Program-made: the position numbers and the translations under genes
Notes under the pieces: generated by a model
What the model was told of the DNA's origin: nothing
What the model saw: the letters and a program-made list of their open reading frames with translations, nothing else
The model's database searches: none
In this document: positions 1 to 8,269 of the stretch, one piece after another
Layout of the letters: each line of letters begins with the position of its first letter
How positions within the stretch are numbered: position 1 is the first letter of the stretch
From: Dinoroseobacter sp034111085
Lineage (GTDB): Bacteria > Pseudomonadota > Alphaproteobacteria > Rhodobacterales > Rhodobacteraceae
DNA: 64,000 nt
Assembly: GCA_034111085.1 (NCBI GenBank)
Contig: JAWUXZ010000034.1
Location: 124,001-188,000, forward strand
Reading direction: 5' to 3'

Positions 1-386
1 AGTTCTTCGGCTTGTTCGGCCATCCAGCGACACACATTGCCCATAGAGACGATGTAGTTGCCGTGGTTGTTCATCAGGGGCGGCATGAGAATGTTGGGGA
101 TGCGAATCTGGCCCGCTTCGCCCAAGAAATAGAAGTTATCTTTTTTTACGGGCACGTTGATTGGCGCGCCCTTTTGTTTCCAGTCGGGGATCAACTGGTT
201 GAGGCCAACTGGATCCAGCACTGCACCTGACAGAATATGCGCGCCCACTTCCGAGCCTTTTTCCAGCACAACAACGCTCAGATCGGCGTCGATTTGCTTC
301 AGGCGAATGGCGGCGCTTAGGCCAGCGGGGCCAGCGCCCACGATAACCACGTCATATTCCATCGATTCACGTTCGATCTGCGACAT
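1..386 (-). CDS. Electron transfer flavoprotein-ubiquinone oxidoreductase (ETF-QO), 5' part, cut by window edge
   Basis: This is the N-terminal 128 residues of a membrane-associated flavoprotein. The family takes electrons from reduced ETF (fatty-acid, amino-acid and choline-type dehydrogenations) and passes them to ubiquinone through FAD and a 4Fe-4S cluster. The protein opens MSQIERESMEYDVVIVGAG; the Rossmann FAD-binding motif GAGPAG is at residues 17-22 and an acidic-ended second strand (VVLEKG) follows. The stretch GAHILSGAVLDP is a strong family hallmark. The start is the ATG just upstream of this conserved block. The cluster-binding C-terminus lies outside the window. The gene points away from soxR on the same strand, with about 54 bp between them. 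Confidence 0.92.
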   Translation of the reverse strand, partial: MSQIERESMEYDVVIVGAGPAGLSAAIRLKQIDADLSVVVLEKGSEVGAHILSGAVLDPVGLNQLIPDWKQKGAPINVPVKKDNFYFLGEAGQIRIPNILMPPLMNNHGNYIVSMGNVCRWMAEQAEE

Positions 387-440
387 TATCTTCCCCTCGG
401 GCTGGCTCGGCATTTGGCGTAACGGTCTGCGCCCCCTTGG

Positions 441-902
441 TCAATCGCCTGAGGCCGCTTGCGCTTTGGACGGTGCGTCACCTAGCAAATAGCGCGGTCC
501 TTTGCCTTTTGTTGCGGCTAAATCACCGGCATTCCAAAGCGCGCAAGACGGCAGGCTCAGACAACCGCACCCGATGCAGCCATCCAGATCATCGCGCATC
601 TTTTGAAGCGCCGCGATGCGTTCGTCGAGATCGCTGCGAAATCCTTCGGCCATATTGCGCCAATCGGCGGGGGTTGGCGTGCGCGCATTTGGCAATGCAG
701 TCAGAACCTCGCGGATACGGGCCAGCGAAAACCCAAAGCGTTGAGCGATCAAAATAAAGCTGAGACGGCGAATGTCAGCGCGTTCAAACCGCCGTTGGCC
801 GCCTGCGTTGCGCTCGGGCGCGATCAGGCCTTCAGTCTCGTAGTAGCGAATGGCGGACACGCTGAGGCCAGTCCGTCCTGCAAGTTGGCCGATGGAAAGC
901 AT
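441..902 (-). CDS. soxR: Redox-sensitive MerR-family activator SoxR
   Basis: A 153-residue MerR-family regulator. The N-terminal winged helix-turn-helix (residues 1-70, opening MLSIGQLAGRTGLSVSAIRY) is followed by a dimerisation helix and the SoxR-specific 2Fe-2S motif CIGCGCLSLPSC, with cysteines at 109, 112, 114 and 120 (C-x2-C-x-C-x5-C). SoxR senses redox-cycling compounds by oxidation of this cluster and activates promoters with an over-long spacer. It is divergent from a VOC-family gene, with a SoxR operator in the shared 81-bp gap. No soxS follows, as expected outside enterobacteria, so it probably acts directly on its neighbour. The C-terminal tail is longer than in E. coli. Confidence 0.93.
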   Translation of the reverse strand: MLSIGQLAGRTGLSVSAIRYYETEGLIAPERNAGGQRRFERADIRRLSFILIAQRFGFSLARIREVLTALPNARTPTPADWRNMAEGFRSDLDERIAALQKMRDDLDGCIGCGCLSLPSCALWNAGDLAATKGKGPRYLLGDAPSKAQAASGD

Positions 903-913
903 GGCAAAAACTC

Positions 914-944
914 CTTGACCTGAAGTTAGCTTGAGGAATTATCA
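914..944 (+). promoter_or_regulatory. SoxR-type promoter with soxbox between -35 and -10
   Basis: The 18-bp near-palindrome CCTGAAGTTAGCTTGAGG (919-936) is two mismatches from the symmetric soxbox CCTCAAGTTAACTTGAGG. On the + strand it overlaps or directly follows a -35 (TTGACC, 914-919) and precedes a -10-like TTATCA (939-944). The 19-bp spacer is the hallmark of MerR-family activated promoters. It should drive the VOC gene and may autoregulate soxR. The -10 is weak, so its exact position is uncertain. Confidence 0.8.
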
Positions 945-983
945 AAGCAAGGTCACTGAAACCAGACATCATGGAGGCCCGCT

Positions 984-1367
984 ATGACCGCTCAGCTTGA
1001 ACACGCAAACCTGACCGTTGCCGATCCCGACGCCACCGCTGCTTGGATGCAAAGCACGTTTGGTTGGCATATCCGTTGGCAGGGCGCGACCGAAAGCGGG
1101 CTGCGGGCCATCCATGTGGGCACCGGCGCAAGCTATATCGCGCTGTTTGCGCCAGAAGGGCAGGGCACGCCGGCGACCGGACGCTACGCCACAATCGGTG
1201 CGATGAACCATCTTGGAGTTGTGGTCGATGATCTGGACGCGACCGAGGCTGCCGTGCGCGCCGCAGGCTTCACCCCGCATCATCACGCTGATTATGCGCC
1301 CGGTCGTCGTTTCTATTTCATGGACGATCTTGGTGTAGAGTACGAAGTGGTCAGCTACACCGCGTAA
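984..1367 (+). CDS. VOC-family (glyoxalase/bleomycin-resistance fold) protein, likely SoxR target
   Basis: A 127-residue single-unit vicinal-oxygen-chelate protein with paired beta-alpha-beta-beta-beta modules. Candidate metal ligands in the usual places are His7 (LEHANL), His76 (MNHLGV) and Glu119 (GVEYEVV). Members include glyoxalases, dioxygenases and antibiotic-binding proteins, so the substrate cannot be read from sequence. Its position behind a SoxR-type promoter suggests a role in coping with redox-active or electrophilic compounds; this is inference. The start follows AGG-rich sequence (catggaggcccgct). Confidence 0.85.
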   Translation: MTAQLEHANLTVADPDATAAWMQSTFGWHIRWQGATESGLRAIHVGTGASYIALFAPEGQGTPATGRYATIGAMNHLGVVVDDLDATEAAVRAAGFTPHHHADYAPGRRFYFMDDLGVEYEVVSYTA

Positions 1368-1441
1368 CACCTCTTGCGCGGGACGGGGCCTTGGCTATGT
1401 TAGATGCTTGATAATTCGCACGACCGAAAAGGCCATGGCCC

Positions 1442-1912
1442 ATGGACAAAATCCCGCTGACACGCGCTGGCTATACAAAGCTTGATGTCGAGTTAAAGAA
1501 GCTCAAGTCCCAAGAACGGCCTGCTGTGATCCGTGCGATTGCAGAGGCGCGTGAACACGGCGATCTGTCTGAAAACGCAGAATATCATGCTGCGCGTGAA
1601 AAGCAGTCCTTCATCGAGGGGCGCGTGAAAGAGCTCGAGTCGGTTCTTGGACGCGCCGAGGTGATTGACCCGGCTAAAATGTCCGGTGCCGTTAAGTTTG
1701 GCGCGACGGTCAAGATCGTGGACGAGAATACCAATGAGGAAAAGACCTACCAAATCGTCGGCGAGCCTGAGGCAAACCTCGAATTGGGTCTTCTGAACAT
1801 GAAATCGCCTATTGCACGGGCGATGATTGGCAAAGATGAAGGCGACAGCGTCGAGGTGCGAACCCCCGGCGGTACAAGATCGTACGAGATCTTGAGCATC
1901 GCATATAAGTAA
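1442..1912 (+). CDS. greA: Transcription elongation factor GreA
   Basis: A 156-residue protein of normal GreA length. Residues 1-75 form the antiparallel coiled coil, with the family block ENAEYHAAREKQ and an acidic tip that reaches the RNA polymerase active site and stimulates cleavage of backtracked transcripts. Residues 80-156 form the FKBP-like globular domain (SPIARAMIGKDEGDSVEV). It is followed after 17 bp by a membrane protein on the same strand, possibly co-transcribed. Confidence 0.96.
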   Translation: MDKIPLTRAGYTKLDVELKKLKSQERPAVIRAIAEAREHGDLSENAEYHAAREKQSFIEGRVKELESVLGRAEVIDPAKMSGAVKFGATVKIVDENTNEEKTYQIVGEPEANLELGLLNMKSPIARAMIGKDEGDSVEVRTPGGTRSYEILSIAYK

Positions 1913-1929
1913 CCCGGCAAGGCGCACGG

Positions 1930-2958
1930 ATGTCAGATCAACACCAAGAGCGCCCAACCCGTTTGGGGGCGTTTGATAAAGCCAGTTCACCGCGTATGAC
2001 GGCCGTGGAAATTATCGCGGGCGCACTCAGCCTGATGTGGCTGATTGGCGTGGCGCTGGCGTTCTTGGGATTGGGCGTTGCCAACCCCGGACCAGACGCG
2101 CAACCGATCGATTTCGTGATGCTGATGCTGGCGGTGTTCATGCCGATCGCGCTGATCTGGGTCGCCGCAGCCGTGGCCAAGACCGCGCGCGTCATGCGCG
2201 AGGAGGCAATGCGCCTGCAGGCTGCGATCTCTGCGATGCGGCTCGCTTATCTACAACAAAGCCAACCGGGCCCTTCTGGCGCCAAGCCGGGCATCGAGAA
2301 GAAGCTGGACGAACTCGCCCAAGCGCAACGCCAGACCGAAGCGGCTGTGGTGCAGTTCACGTCGCGCCGCGATGGACATGCGTCCGAGAAAAAGCCCGCC
2401 TTGGCCAAGGATGCGAGCAGTGTTGTTGCCGTGCACGATGGCCAACCTGCGCTGGCCCTTGGCACGCCAAACGAAGTGCCTAGCGAGCCGATTTCTGTGG
2501 CTGATTTCATCTCGGCGGCCAATTTTCCTGAGACGGCCGAAGACAAAGACGGCTTTCGCGCTTTACGTTTGGCGCTTGAGGATCGCGAAGCCTCTAAGCT
2601 GATCCGCTCGGCGCAGGACGTGCTGACGCTGCTCAGCCAAGACGGCATTTATATGGATGACTTGCGCCCGGACCGTACCAAGCCAGACCTGTGGCGGCGG
2701 TTTGCAGCAGGCGAACGCGCTGGGCCTATTGCAGCTTTGGGCGGCATCCGCGATCGGTCCTGCCTTGCGCTGACCTCGGCTCGGATGCGCTCGGACCCAG
2801 TCTTTCGTGACACTGCGCATCATTATTTGCGCCAGTTTGATCGCACGCTGATCGGGTTTGAACAAACCGCCAGTGATTCCGAGCTTGCCCAGTTCGCAGA
2901 CACTAGGTCTGCCCGCGCATTCATGCTTCTGGGGCGCGTGACGGGGATGTTCGACTAG
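1930..2958 (+). CDS. Conserved membrane protein of unknown function
   Basis: A 342-residue protein I cannot assign to a named family. Two hydrophobic segments (about residues 25-50 and 61-84) anchor it in the inner membrane. A charged, probably coiled-coil region (85-140) follows, then a low-complexity linker and a soluble C-terminal domain (about 190-342) that ends in helices. The architecture resembles membrane-tethered scaffold proteins, but nothing catalytic is visible. The ATG start is preceded by an AAGG-type ribosome site just after greA. A terminator-like hairpin follows the stop. Confidence 0.75.
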   Translation: MSDQHQERPTRLGAFDKASSPRMTAVEIIAGALSLMWLIGVALAFLGLGVANPGPDAQPIDFVMLMLAVFMPIALIWVAAAVAKTARVMREEAMRLQAAISAMRLAYLQQSQPGPSGAKPGIEKKLDELAQAQRQTEAAVVQFTSRRDGHASEKKPALAKDASSVVAVHDGQPALALGTPNEVPSEPISVADFISAANFPETAEDKDGFRALRLALEDREASKLIRSAQDVLTLLSQDGIYMDDLRPDRTKPDLWRRFAAGERAGPIAALGGIRDRSCLALTSARMRSDPVFRDTAHHYLRQFDRTLIGFEQTASDSELAQFADTRSARAFMLLGRVTGMFD

Positions 2959-2959
2959 G

Positions 2960-2988
2960 ACACCTCCAAGCATCTTGGTGGTGTTTTC
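2960..2988 (+). terminator. Rho-independent terminator after the membrane protein gene
   Basis: The hairpin has arms ACACCTCCAAG and CTTGGTGGTGT (one mismatch) around a 3-nt loop, followed by a short T run and AT-rich sequence. It lies between two convergent genes and touches the stop of the MoeA-fusion gene. Confidence 0.7.
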
Positions 2989-5090
2989 TAAATTCCGAAG
3001 CTGCTGAACGGCAAGAAACGCACCGAATCGCCGGGCGCTATTTCGCGTGCGGGCTCGCTTACTTCCACAAGCCCTGTTGCCCAAGACAGTCCCGAAACAC
3101 GGCCCGATCCTTCGGACGCAAAGACTTCTGCCGCGCCCTGTGCATTCAGCCGCGCGCGGTAATACTCGCGCCGTCCTTCGCGTTTGGATTTGGTGAACGC
3201 CGCAGGTACGGAGAAGCCTTGCGCCGCGCGCCAGCCAGCCCCCGACAGCACGCAGGCGGACGGATAGCCAAACAATAGCGCGCAGACGAACGCCGCCACC
3301 GGATTGCCCGGCAACCCAAACATCGGCACGCCGTCCCAGACCCCCAACGCCAACGGGCGGCCCGGTTTGAGCGCGATCCGCCAGAGTGCAAGCGATCCGC
3401 TGTCGCTCAGCAAAGCGGATACATGATCTTCTTCACCTGCCGAGGCCCCACCCGAGGTCAGGATCATGTCGCAGCGCGTCGCGGCTTGGTTCAGCGCCTC
3501 AGTCAAGGCCGCGCGATCATCAGGCGCGTGCCCAAGGTCGACCGCCTCGCAGCCCCAAGCGCGCGCCAGCCCCAACAACATCGGGCGGTTTGCGTCATAA
3601 ACCTGATGGGCGGCGGCGTCTGATCCGGGAGCCGCCAATTCGTCGCCAGTAGACAACACGCCAAGGCGCAGCGGGACGTATGTAGAGACGTCACCGATGC
3701 CCACCGATGCCGCGAGCGCCAAATCTTGCGGCCGCAAACGCTGGCCCGCATGCAGCACCACATCGCCCGCCAAGCTATCCTCGCCCGCTTTGCGCGTGTT
3801 GGCACCGCGATTCACCGGGCCGCGAAAGGCAACATGCGTTTTGTTGATCGCGCAGTCTTCCTCAAGCACCAGTGTGTCCACGCCCTCGGGGATAATCGCG
3901 CCGGTCAGGACGCGGAGCGCTTGGCCGAACGGCAAAATACCCTTGAACGGAGCGCCCGCCGCTGCCCGTCCCGAATGCAGTGGCAGAAGTTGGTCGCCGT
4001 CGCCGTCGCCCGTTGCGGCATGGGCAAACCCGTAGCCGTCAATCGCTGCATTCGCGGCAGGTGGGTGGCTGCGTTTGGCGATGACGTCTGCGGCCAAAAC
4101 CCGCCCGAGCGCTTGTGACAAAGGCAGAGTTTCGCGCGCTACCACTGGGCGCAGGCGCGCTTCCAGCAAGGCCAGCGCTTCTTCCATCGGGGTCCAGTGA
4201 TGTCCTGGCGGTAAGGCGAAGCAGTCGTTGGCCAGCGGCGGGGGGCGCAGGGCAGTCTCAGTCATCAACAAGGCCTCCTGCCCGAGGCCGAAAATCCAGC
4301 CCTCCTGCGCCCGTGCCATGTCGGGCATGTCGCCGTGTAACAAACCGCAAAGCGCGTCTTGCGACAAGCGGGCGATCTGCGTTGCAACCGTTTCCACCTG
4401 CCACGCGTCCTTGATTTTGCCCACGGGAGGAATGCCCTTTACGGTCAGCGACGGCCAGACCTCGATCACGCAGATGTGGGCGTTGTTCTGTTCAAACGGC
4501 CAGATCGACAGGTCGGCGCCAAACCGTGTTCGCAAACGCGCCAGCACCGGCAACCCCATGAGCGCCTGACTGCCCACAGCTCCCGCGCCTGCCAATTGCC
4601 ACAGCGGGAAGGCACCTTTGGCGACTGTTTCCGCCGCGCGCCGTTCAGGCACATCAGCGGTGCGCGCAAGGCCTTTGCGCGGCAAACCGTCGATATTGCG
4701 CGCCAGACCATTGCCCCAGAACGGACCGATGCCATCGAATAGCGCGTTCATGTCTGCAGCCACATCAAAGCGGTTGTTCGCCTTCGGTGCATCCTCGATC
4801 CGCACAGCCAGCCAGTCCCACAGCGCGAAAGGATCAGCGCGCCCAGTCACATGCGCGGCGATCCCGGCAGGAAACCCAAAGGGGAAGTCGAAACCGATCA
4901 GAATGCGGTGGCCTGCACGGCGCTCGGCCTCCAGCACCTCAGAAAGCCAAACCTCGAACACCTGCCGATTGCGGAAATACTGCGCTTCCTCGCCGTCAAA
5001 CGCCGCCCAGATCGCATCCTTTTTCGGCTTGGCCCCGCGATCATTTCCACCCGACCAATCGACGATCAGAACGCGGTCATATCCGCTCAC
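2988..5090 (-). CDS. Fusion: DUF429-like (RNase H-fold) domain plus molybdopterin molybdenumtransferase MoeA
   Basis: A 700-residue protein, much longer than MoeA (about 400). Residues 295-700 are MoeA, which inserts molybdate into adenylylated molybdopterin; visible motifs are NAAIDGYGFA (around 351), LTGAIIPEG, LSTGDEL, TSGGASAGEEDH, KPGRPLALG and GLPGNPVAA. Residues 1-275 are a separate domain opening VLIVDWSGGN, with IGFDFPFGFPAG and EVWPSL, which resembles DUF429-type predicted RNase H-fold proteins. That link is by eye and its function is unknown. The start overlaps the mobB stop by 4 bp, so the two are translationally coupled. The MoeA motif normally read as xAMDGYA carries Ile in place of Met here. 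Confidence 0.88.
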   Translation of the reverse strand: MSGYDRVLIVDWSGGNDRGAKPKKDAIWAAFDGEEAQYFRNRQVFEVWLSEVLEAERRAGHRILIGFDFPFGFPAGIAAHVTGRADPFALWDWLAVRIEDAPKANNRFDVAADMNALFDGIGPFWGNGLARNIDGLPRKGLARTADVPERRAAETVAKGAFPLWQLAGAGAVGSQALMGLPVLARLRTRFGADLSIWPFEQNNAHICVIEVWPSLTVKGIPPVGKIKDAWQVETVATQIARLSQDALCGLLHGDMPDMARAQEGWIFGLGQEALLMTETALRPPPLANDCFALPPGHHWTPMEEALALLEARLRPVVARETLPLSQALGRVLAADVIAKRSHPPAANAAIDGYGFAHAATGDGDGDQLLPLHSGRAAAGAPFKGILPFGQALRVLTGAIIPEGVDTLVLEEDCAINKTHVAFRGPVNRGANTRKAGEDSLAGDVVLHAGQRLRPQDLALAASVGIGDVSTYVPLRLGVLSTGDELAAPGSDAAAHQVYDANRPMLLGLARAWGCEAVDLGHAPDDRAALTEALNQAATRCDMILTSGGASAGEEDHVSALLSDSGSLALWRIALKPGRPLALGVWDGVPMFGLPGNPVAAFVCALLFGYPSACVLSGAGWRAAQGFSVPAAFTKSKREGRREYYRARLNAQGAAEVFASEGSGRVSGLSWATGLVEVSEPAREIAPGDSVRFLPFSSFGI

Positions 5091-5578
5091 AATCCGACCT
5101 CAGCCAGTACGAAATCCGCCAGCGCGCCGGTATCATTCAAGTCGATCACACGGCAATCTGCCTCCACCACGCCATCTGAGGCGACGGCTCGGATCGTGGC
5201 ATCGCTCGGTGCGATCAGGGGATGTCCGGTCTCGGGGCGCCAGACCTCGATCTTCGGATGCGGCGCGGATTTCCAACCCTCAATCAAGACGAGATCAACG
5301 GGCGACAACTTGGCCAGCAAGACCTCCAACGACGGCTCGCCGGCCCCGCGCAACTCGGCCATCAGGGCCCAACGATCTCGCCCCGCAACCAAGACTTCAG
5401 ACGCACCAGCCGCCCGGTGGCGGAAACTGTCGCGCCCAGCGTGGTCCACATCGAAGTTGTGATGGGCGTGCTTAACGGTGGAAACGGTAAAGCCGCGCGC
5501 GATTATCTCGGTCACCAGACGTTCCATAAGCCCGGTCTTTCCGGCGTTCTTCCAGCCAGTGATACCGTAGCGTCTCAT
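5087..5578 (-). CDS. mobB: Molybdopterin-guanine dinucleotide biosynthesis protein MobB
   Basis: A 163-residue P-loop GTPase of normal MobB length. It opens MRRYGITGWKNAGKTGL with the Walker A motif GWKNAGKT at residues 8-15, followed by the family segment STVKHAHHNFDVDHAGRDS and later LVLIEGWK. MobB assists MobA in attaching GMP to molybdopterin for DMSO-reductase-family enzymes. The 4-bp overlaps with both mobA and the moeA fusion show a single translationally coupled operon. Confidence 0.94.
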   Translation of the reverse strand: MRRYGITGWKNAGKTGLMERLVTEIIARGFTVSTVKHAHHNFDVDHAGRDSFRHRAAGASEVLVAGRDRWALMAELRGAGEPSLEVLLAKLSPVDLVLIEGWKSAPHPKIEVWRPETGHPLIAPSDATIRAVASDGVVEADCRVIDLNDTGALADFVLAEVGL

Positions 5579-6180
5579 AGCAGCGCCTCCGCCGCGCTGA
5601 GGTCGTCCGGTGTGTTGACGTTGAAGAACGGATCATACGCCCCGACCGGGAATTCGGCGAGGCCCGCATCATGGCTGTCGGTCCAGAGCACGACTTTGCG
5701 CAAGCCGTCTTCGAGGGCACGGCGTAGGTCATCGCGCAACGCAACGGGCCAAAGCCCAAAGGTTGGGTGGCGGTAGAGCTTTCCGCTTTCCGGGTCGCGT
5801 GTTGCGGCCAGCGCAAAACCCTGCGCGCCGCCAGCTAGCGCCAATTGCGCGCCCAGATCGTGCGGGAAGAACGGTGTATCCGCCGCAGCCGTCAGGATGT
5901 GCGAGGCTCCGTGATCCGCCGCCCAATCCATACCCGCCAACACGCCTGCGAGGGGGCCGGGGAAGCCAGCGAGGCTGTCCGGGGCGACCGGCAAGCCGTA
6001 ATCCGAGAACCGCGCTGCAACGCCATTCGCGTTCAGCACTATCGCGGCGACTTGCGGCGACAGTCGCGCCAGCACCCGCGCCAATAACGCTTGTCCGCCC
6101 AGCATCAGCGCGCCCTTGTCGCCCCCGCCCATCCGGGTTGCGCGCCCGCCTGCTAGGATCACACCGACCGGAGCGCTCAT
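5575..6180 (-). CDS. mobA: Molybdenum cofactor guanylyltransferase MobA
   Basis: A 201-residue nucleotidyltransferase that transfers GMP from GTP to Mo-molybdopterin. The signature LAGGRATRMGGGDK sits at residues 9-22, the expected GTP-binding loop, and the C-terminus holds the usual FNVNTPDDL. I chose the ATG before SAPVGVILAGG, because the longer open frame adds 32 residues of non-conserved sequence. The start overlaps the fdhD stop by 4 bp and the stop overlaps mobB, so the gene sits inside the cofactor operon. Confidence 0.94.
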   Translation of the reverse strand: MSAPVGVILAGGRATRMGGGDKGALMLGGQALLARVLARLSPQVAAIVLNANGVAARFSDYGLPVAPDSLAGFPGPLAGVLAGMDWAADHGASHILTAAADTPFFPHDLGAQLALAGGAQGFALAATRDPESGKLYRHPTFGLWPVALRDDLRRALEDGLRKVVLWTDSHDAGLAEFPVGAYDPFFNVNTPDDLSAAEALL

Positions 6181-7076
6181 TCCACATCCGCCGATTTGCG
6201 GCGCGATTTGCGCGGCTCGTCCGGCACGCTGTCGGGGTCCACATCCCAGAGCACACGATCCGCGCCCGCCAGACACACGAACCGCTTCCCACGCATCCGC
6301 CCAATCAACGTCAGACCAATATCACGGGCAATCTCGACGCCCCATGCGGTAAAGCCAGACCGAGATGCCAACGCAGGAATGCCCATCAGCGCAGTCTTAA
6401 TTACCATCTCAGACGTCAGCCGCCCGGTGGTATAAAGCGTCTTATCGGCAGCGCTGACCCCTTCAGATCGCATCCACCCCGCGATCTTATCGACCGCATT
6501 ATGACGCCCGACATCCTCCATATAGACCAGCGGTCGCGCGCCTTGGCACAGCACTGTTCCGTGGATTGCGCCCGCTTCCAGATACAGGCTCGGCGTCGTG
6601 TTGATCCGGTGCGCCAGCGCATAAAGGTCAGACGCGCGCAGGGTCATTTGCGGCAGCGAGACCTCAGACAGCCCCTCCATCATATCGCCAAACACCGTGC
6701 CCACCGCGCAACCGCTTGTCCGCGTCGCCTTGGCCAGCCGCGCCTCATGGTTCGTCTCGACCGCCGTGCGCACGACAACAACGCCAAGCTCTTCGTCGTA
6801 ATCAATGCCCGTAACCTCGTCATCTGCGGCAATCATGCGTTGGTTGGTCAGGAACCCGAGTGCGAGGTATTCTGGGTGGTCGCCAATGGTCATGGCGGTG
6901 ACGATCTCGCGAGAATTAAGGTAGATCGTCAGTGGGCGCTCCTCGATCACCGACAAAGAGACTTCAGCGCCAGTATGATCCAAACCCGTGACGGATCGCG
7001 TCAGACCGCGTGCGCTCAGATCTGGCGCGATCACATAACTTTCGGTACCGGAATGCACGTCCGCACGATTTGTCAT
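6177..7076 (-). CDS. fdhD: Formate dehydrogenase accessory sulfurtransferase FdhD
   Basis: A 299-residue protein that delivers sulfur to the molybdenum cofactor of formate dehydrogenases. Family segments are ERPLTIYLNS, LALGFLTNQ, EDVGRHNAVDKI and TGRLTSEMV. The catalytic loop reads RTSGCAVGT, with Cys123; the second cysteine of the E. coli CxxC pair is absent. The ATG at 7076 follows a strong ribosome site (GGAAGG, 5 nt spacing), while the ATG 30 bp upstream has none. First gene of the cofactor operon. No formate dehydrogenase subunit is in the window, so its client lies elsewhere. Confidence 0.93.
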   Translation of the reverse strand: MTNRADVHSGTESYVIAPDLSARGLTRSVTGLDHTGAEVSLSVIEERPLTIYLNSREIVTAMTIGDHPEYLALGFLTNQRMIAADDEVTGIDYDEELGVVVVRTAVETNHEARLAKATRTSGCAVGTVFGDMMEGLSEVSLPQMTLRASDLYALAHRINTTPSLYLEAGAIHGTVLCQGARPLVYMEDVGRHNAVDKIAGWMRSEGVSAADKTLYTTGRLTSEMVIKTALMGIPALASRSGFTAWGVEIARDIGLTLIGRMRGKRFVCLAGADRVLWDVDPDSVPDEPRKSRRKSADVE

Positions 7077-7131
7077 TTGAACCTTCCCAAGCGGCAGGAT
7101 AGCCATTTGCAGATCAAGTTAAGGCCCGTTC

Positions 7132-7839
7132 ATGCCCGCCACCATCCCCAAATCCGCCTTCTGGCTTGGTTTCCGCGACAGCGCGCCATTTGTCGTGGTT
7201 GTCGCGCCCTTCGCGCTTGTCTTCGGCGTGATCGCCACGGAAGCCGGGTTGAACTTGGCCGAGGTGATGGGCTTCACCTTCCTCGTCATTGCCGGGGCCG
7301 CGCAACTGACAGCACTTCAGTTGATGACGGAAAACGCGCCTACGGTCGTGGTGCTGGTCTCAGCATTGGCGGTGAATTTGCGCATGGCGATGTATTCGGC
7401 GTCGCTCGCACCACATTTGGGCAAAGCACCACTTTGGCAAAGGGCGTTCGTGGCCTATTTTCTGGTGGATCAATCCTACGCTGTGTCCTCGCTAAAGTTT
7501 GACCAATCGCCAGAGATGACCTTGGCGCAGAAGGTCGCTTACTTTTTCGGCGCCGTGGCACCCGTAGCCCCGATTTGGTACGGGTTCACGCTGGTCGGCG
7601 CACTTGTGGGCCAAGCGATCCCGCCGGAATTTGCGATCGATTTCGCGGTGCCGATTGCATTTCTGGCGTTGATCGCACCTGCGCTGCGTACCCCCGCCCA
7701 TGTCGTTGCTGCATTTGTTTCGGTGGTGTGCGTGCTCGTCTTCGCGTGGGTGCCCTACAACCTTGGCCTGCTGATCTCAGCCCTTCTGGGCATGATGGCC
7801 GGTGCGCAGGTAGAGTTGATGCGGGAGCGGCGCGCATGA
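7132..7839 (+). CDS. azlC: AzlC-family branched-chain amino acid exporter, large subunit
   Basis: A 235-residue integral membrane protein with several hydrophobic helices. The AzlC block FRDSAPFVVVVAPFALVFGVIATEAG is at the N-terminus, followed by LSALAVNLRMAMYSASLAPHLG-type sequence. AzlC pairs with a small AzlD subunit for export of branched-chain or related amino acids; the substrate is not evident here. It is divergent from fdhD across 55 bp and overlaps azlD by 4 bp. Confidence 0.93.
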   Translation: MPATIPKSAFWLGFRDSAPFVVVVAPFALVFGVIATEAGLNLAEVMGFTFLVIAGAAQLTALQLMTENAPTVVVLVSALAVNLRMAMYSASLAPHLGKAPLWQRAFVAYFLVDQSYAVSSLKFDQSPEMTLAQKVAYFFGAVAPVAPIWYGFTLVGALVGQAIPPEFAIDFAVPIAFLALIAPALRTPAHVVAAFVSVVCVLVFAWVPYNLGLLISALLGMMAGAQVELMRERRA

Positions 7840-8165
7840 TCCCTGAAAGCACCCCGATCTGGACGATCATCATTGCGATGGGGATCGGCACATTCCTAAT
7901 TCGGTTTTCCTTCCTTGGCCTGATCGGGGATCGCGACCTTCCGCCGTGGGTGCTGCGACATCTGCGCTATACGGCTGTCGCGGTTCTGCCTGCACTCGTG
8001 GCCCCGCTGGTGATCTGGCCTGAGGCCACGGACGGTATGCTTGATCCTGCGCGGCTTGCTGCGGCAGTTGCCACTTTGGCTGTCGGGATGATCACGAAGT
8101 CGGTGATTTGGGCGATTGCGGCTGGTGGCAGCACGCTTTTTGGACTTCTGTACCTGCTGGGATAA
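7836..8165 (+). CDS. azlD: AzlD-family small transport subunit
   Basis: A 109-residue protein with about four hydrophobic helices (for example TIIIAMGIGTFLIRFSFL near the N-terminus and TLFGLLYLLG at the end). The RHLRYTAVAVLPALVAP segment is typical of AzlD. The ATG overlaps the azlC stop (ATGA), which implies translational coupling and equal subunit supply. Confidence 0.92.
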   Translation: MIPESTPIWTIIIAMGIGTFLIRFSFLGLIGDRDLPPWVLRHLRYTAVAVLPALVAPLVIWPEATDGMLDPARLAAAVATLAVGMITKSVIWAIAAGGSTLFGLLYLLG

Positions 8166-8269
8166 GGCTTCCGTGAACGCTTCACTTTTTACTCGAAGCG
8201 GCGACGGAATACTCTAGCTCTTACGTTTAACCATAAATGCGGCCTAATTGCTTTGCGGAGACTACGTCC

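Noticed and set aside
5763..7502. 579-residue open frame on the + strand
   Set aside because: It is antisense to mobA and fdhD, rich in Arg and Pro, and reads through two well-supported genes. Typical GC-rich shadow frame.
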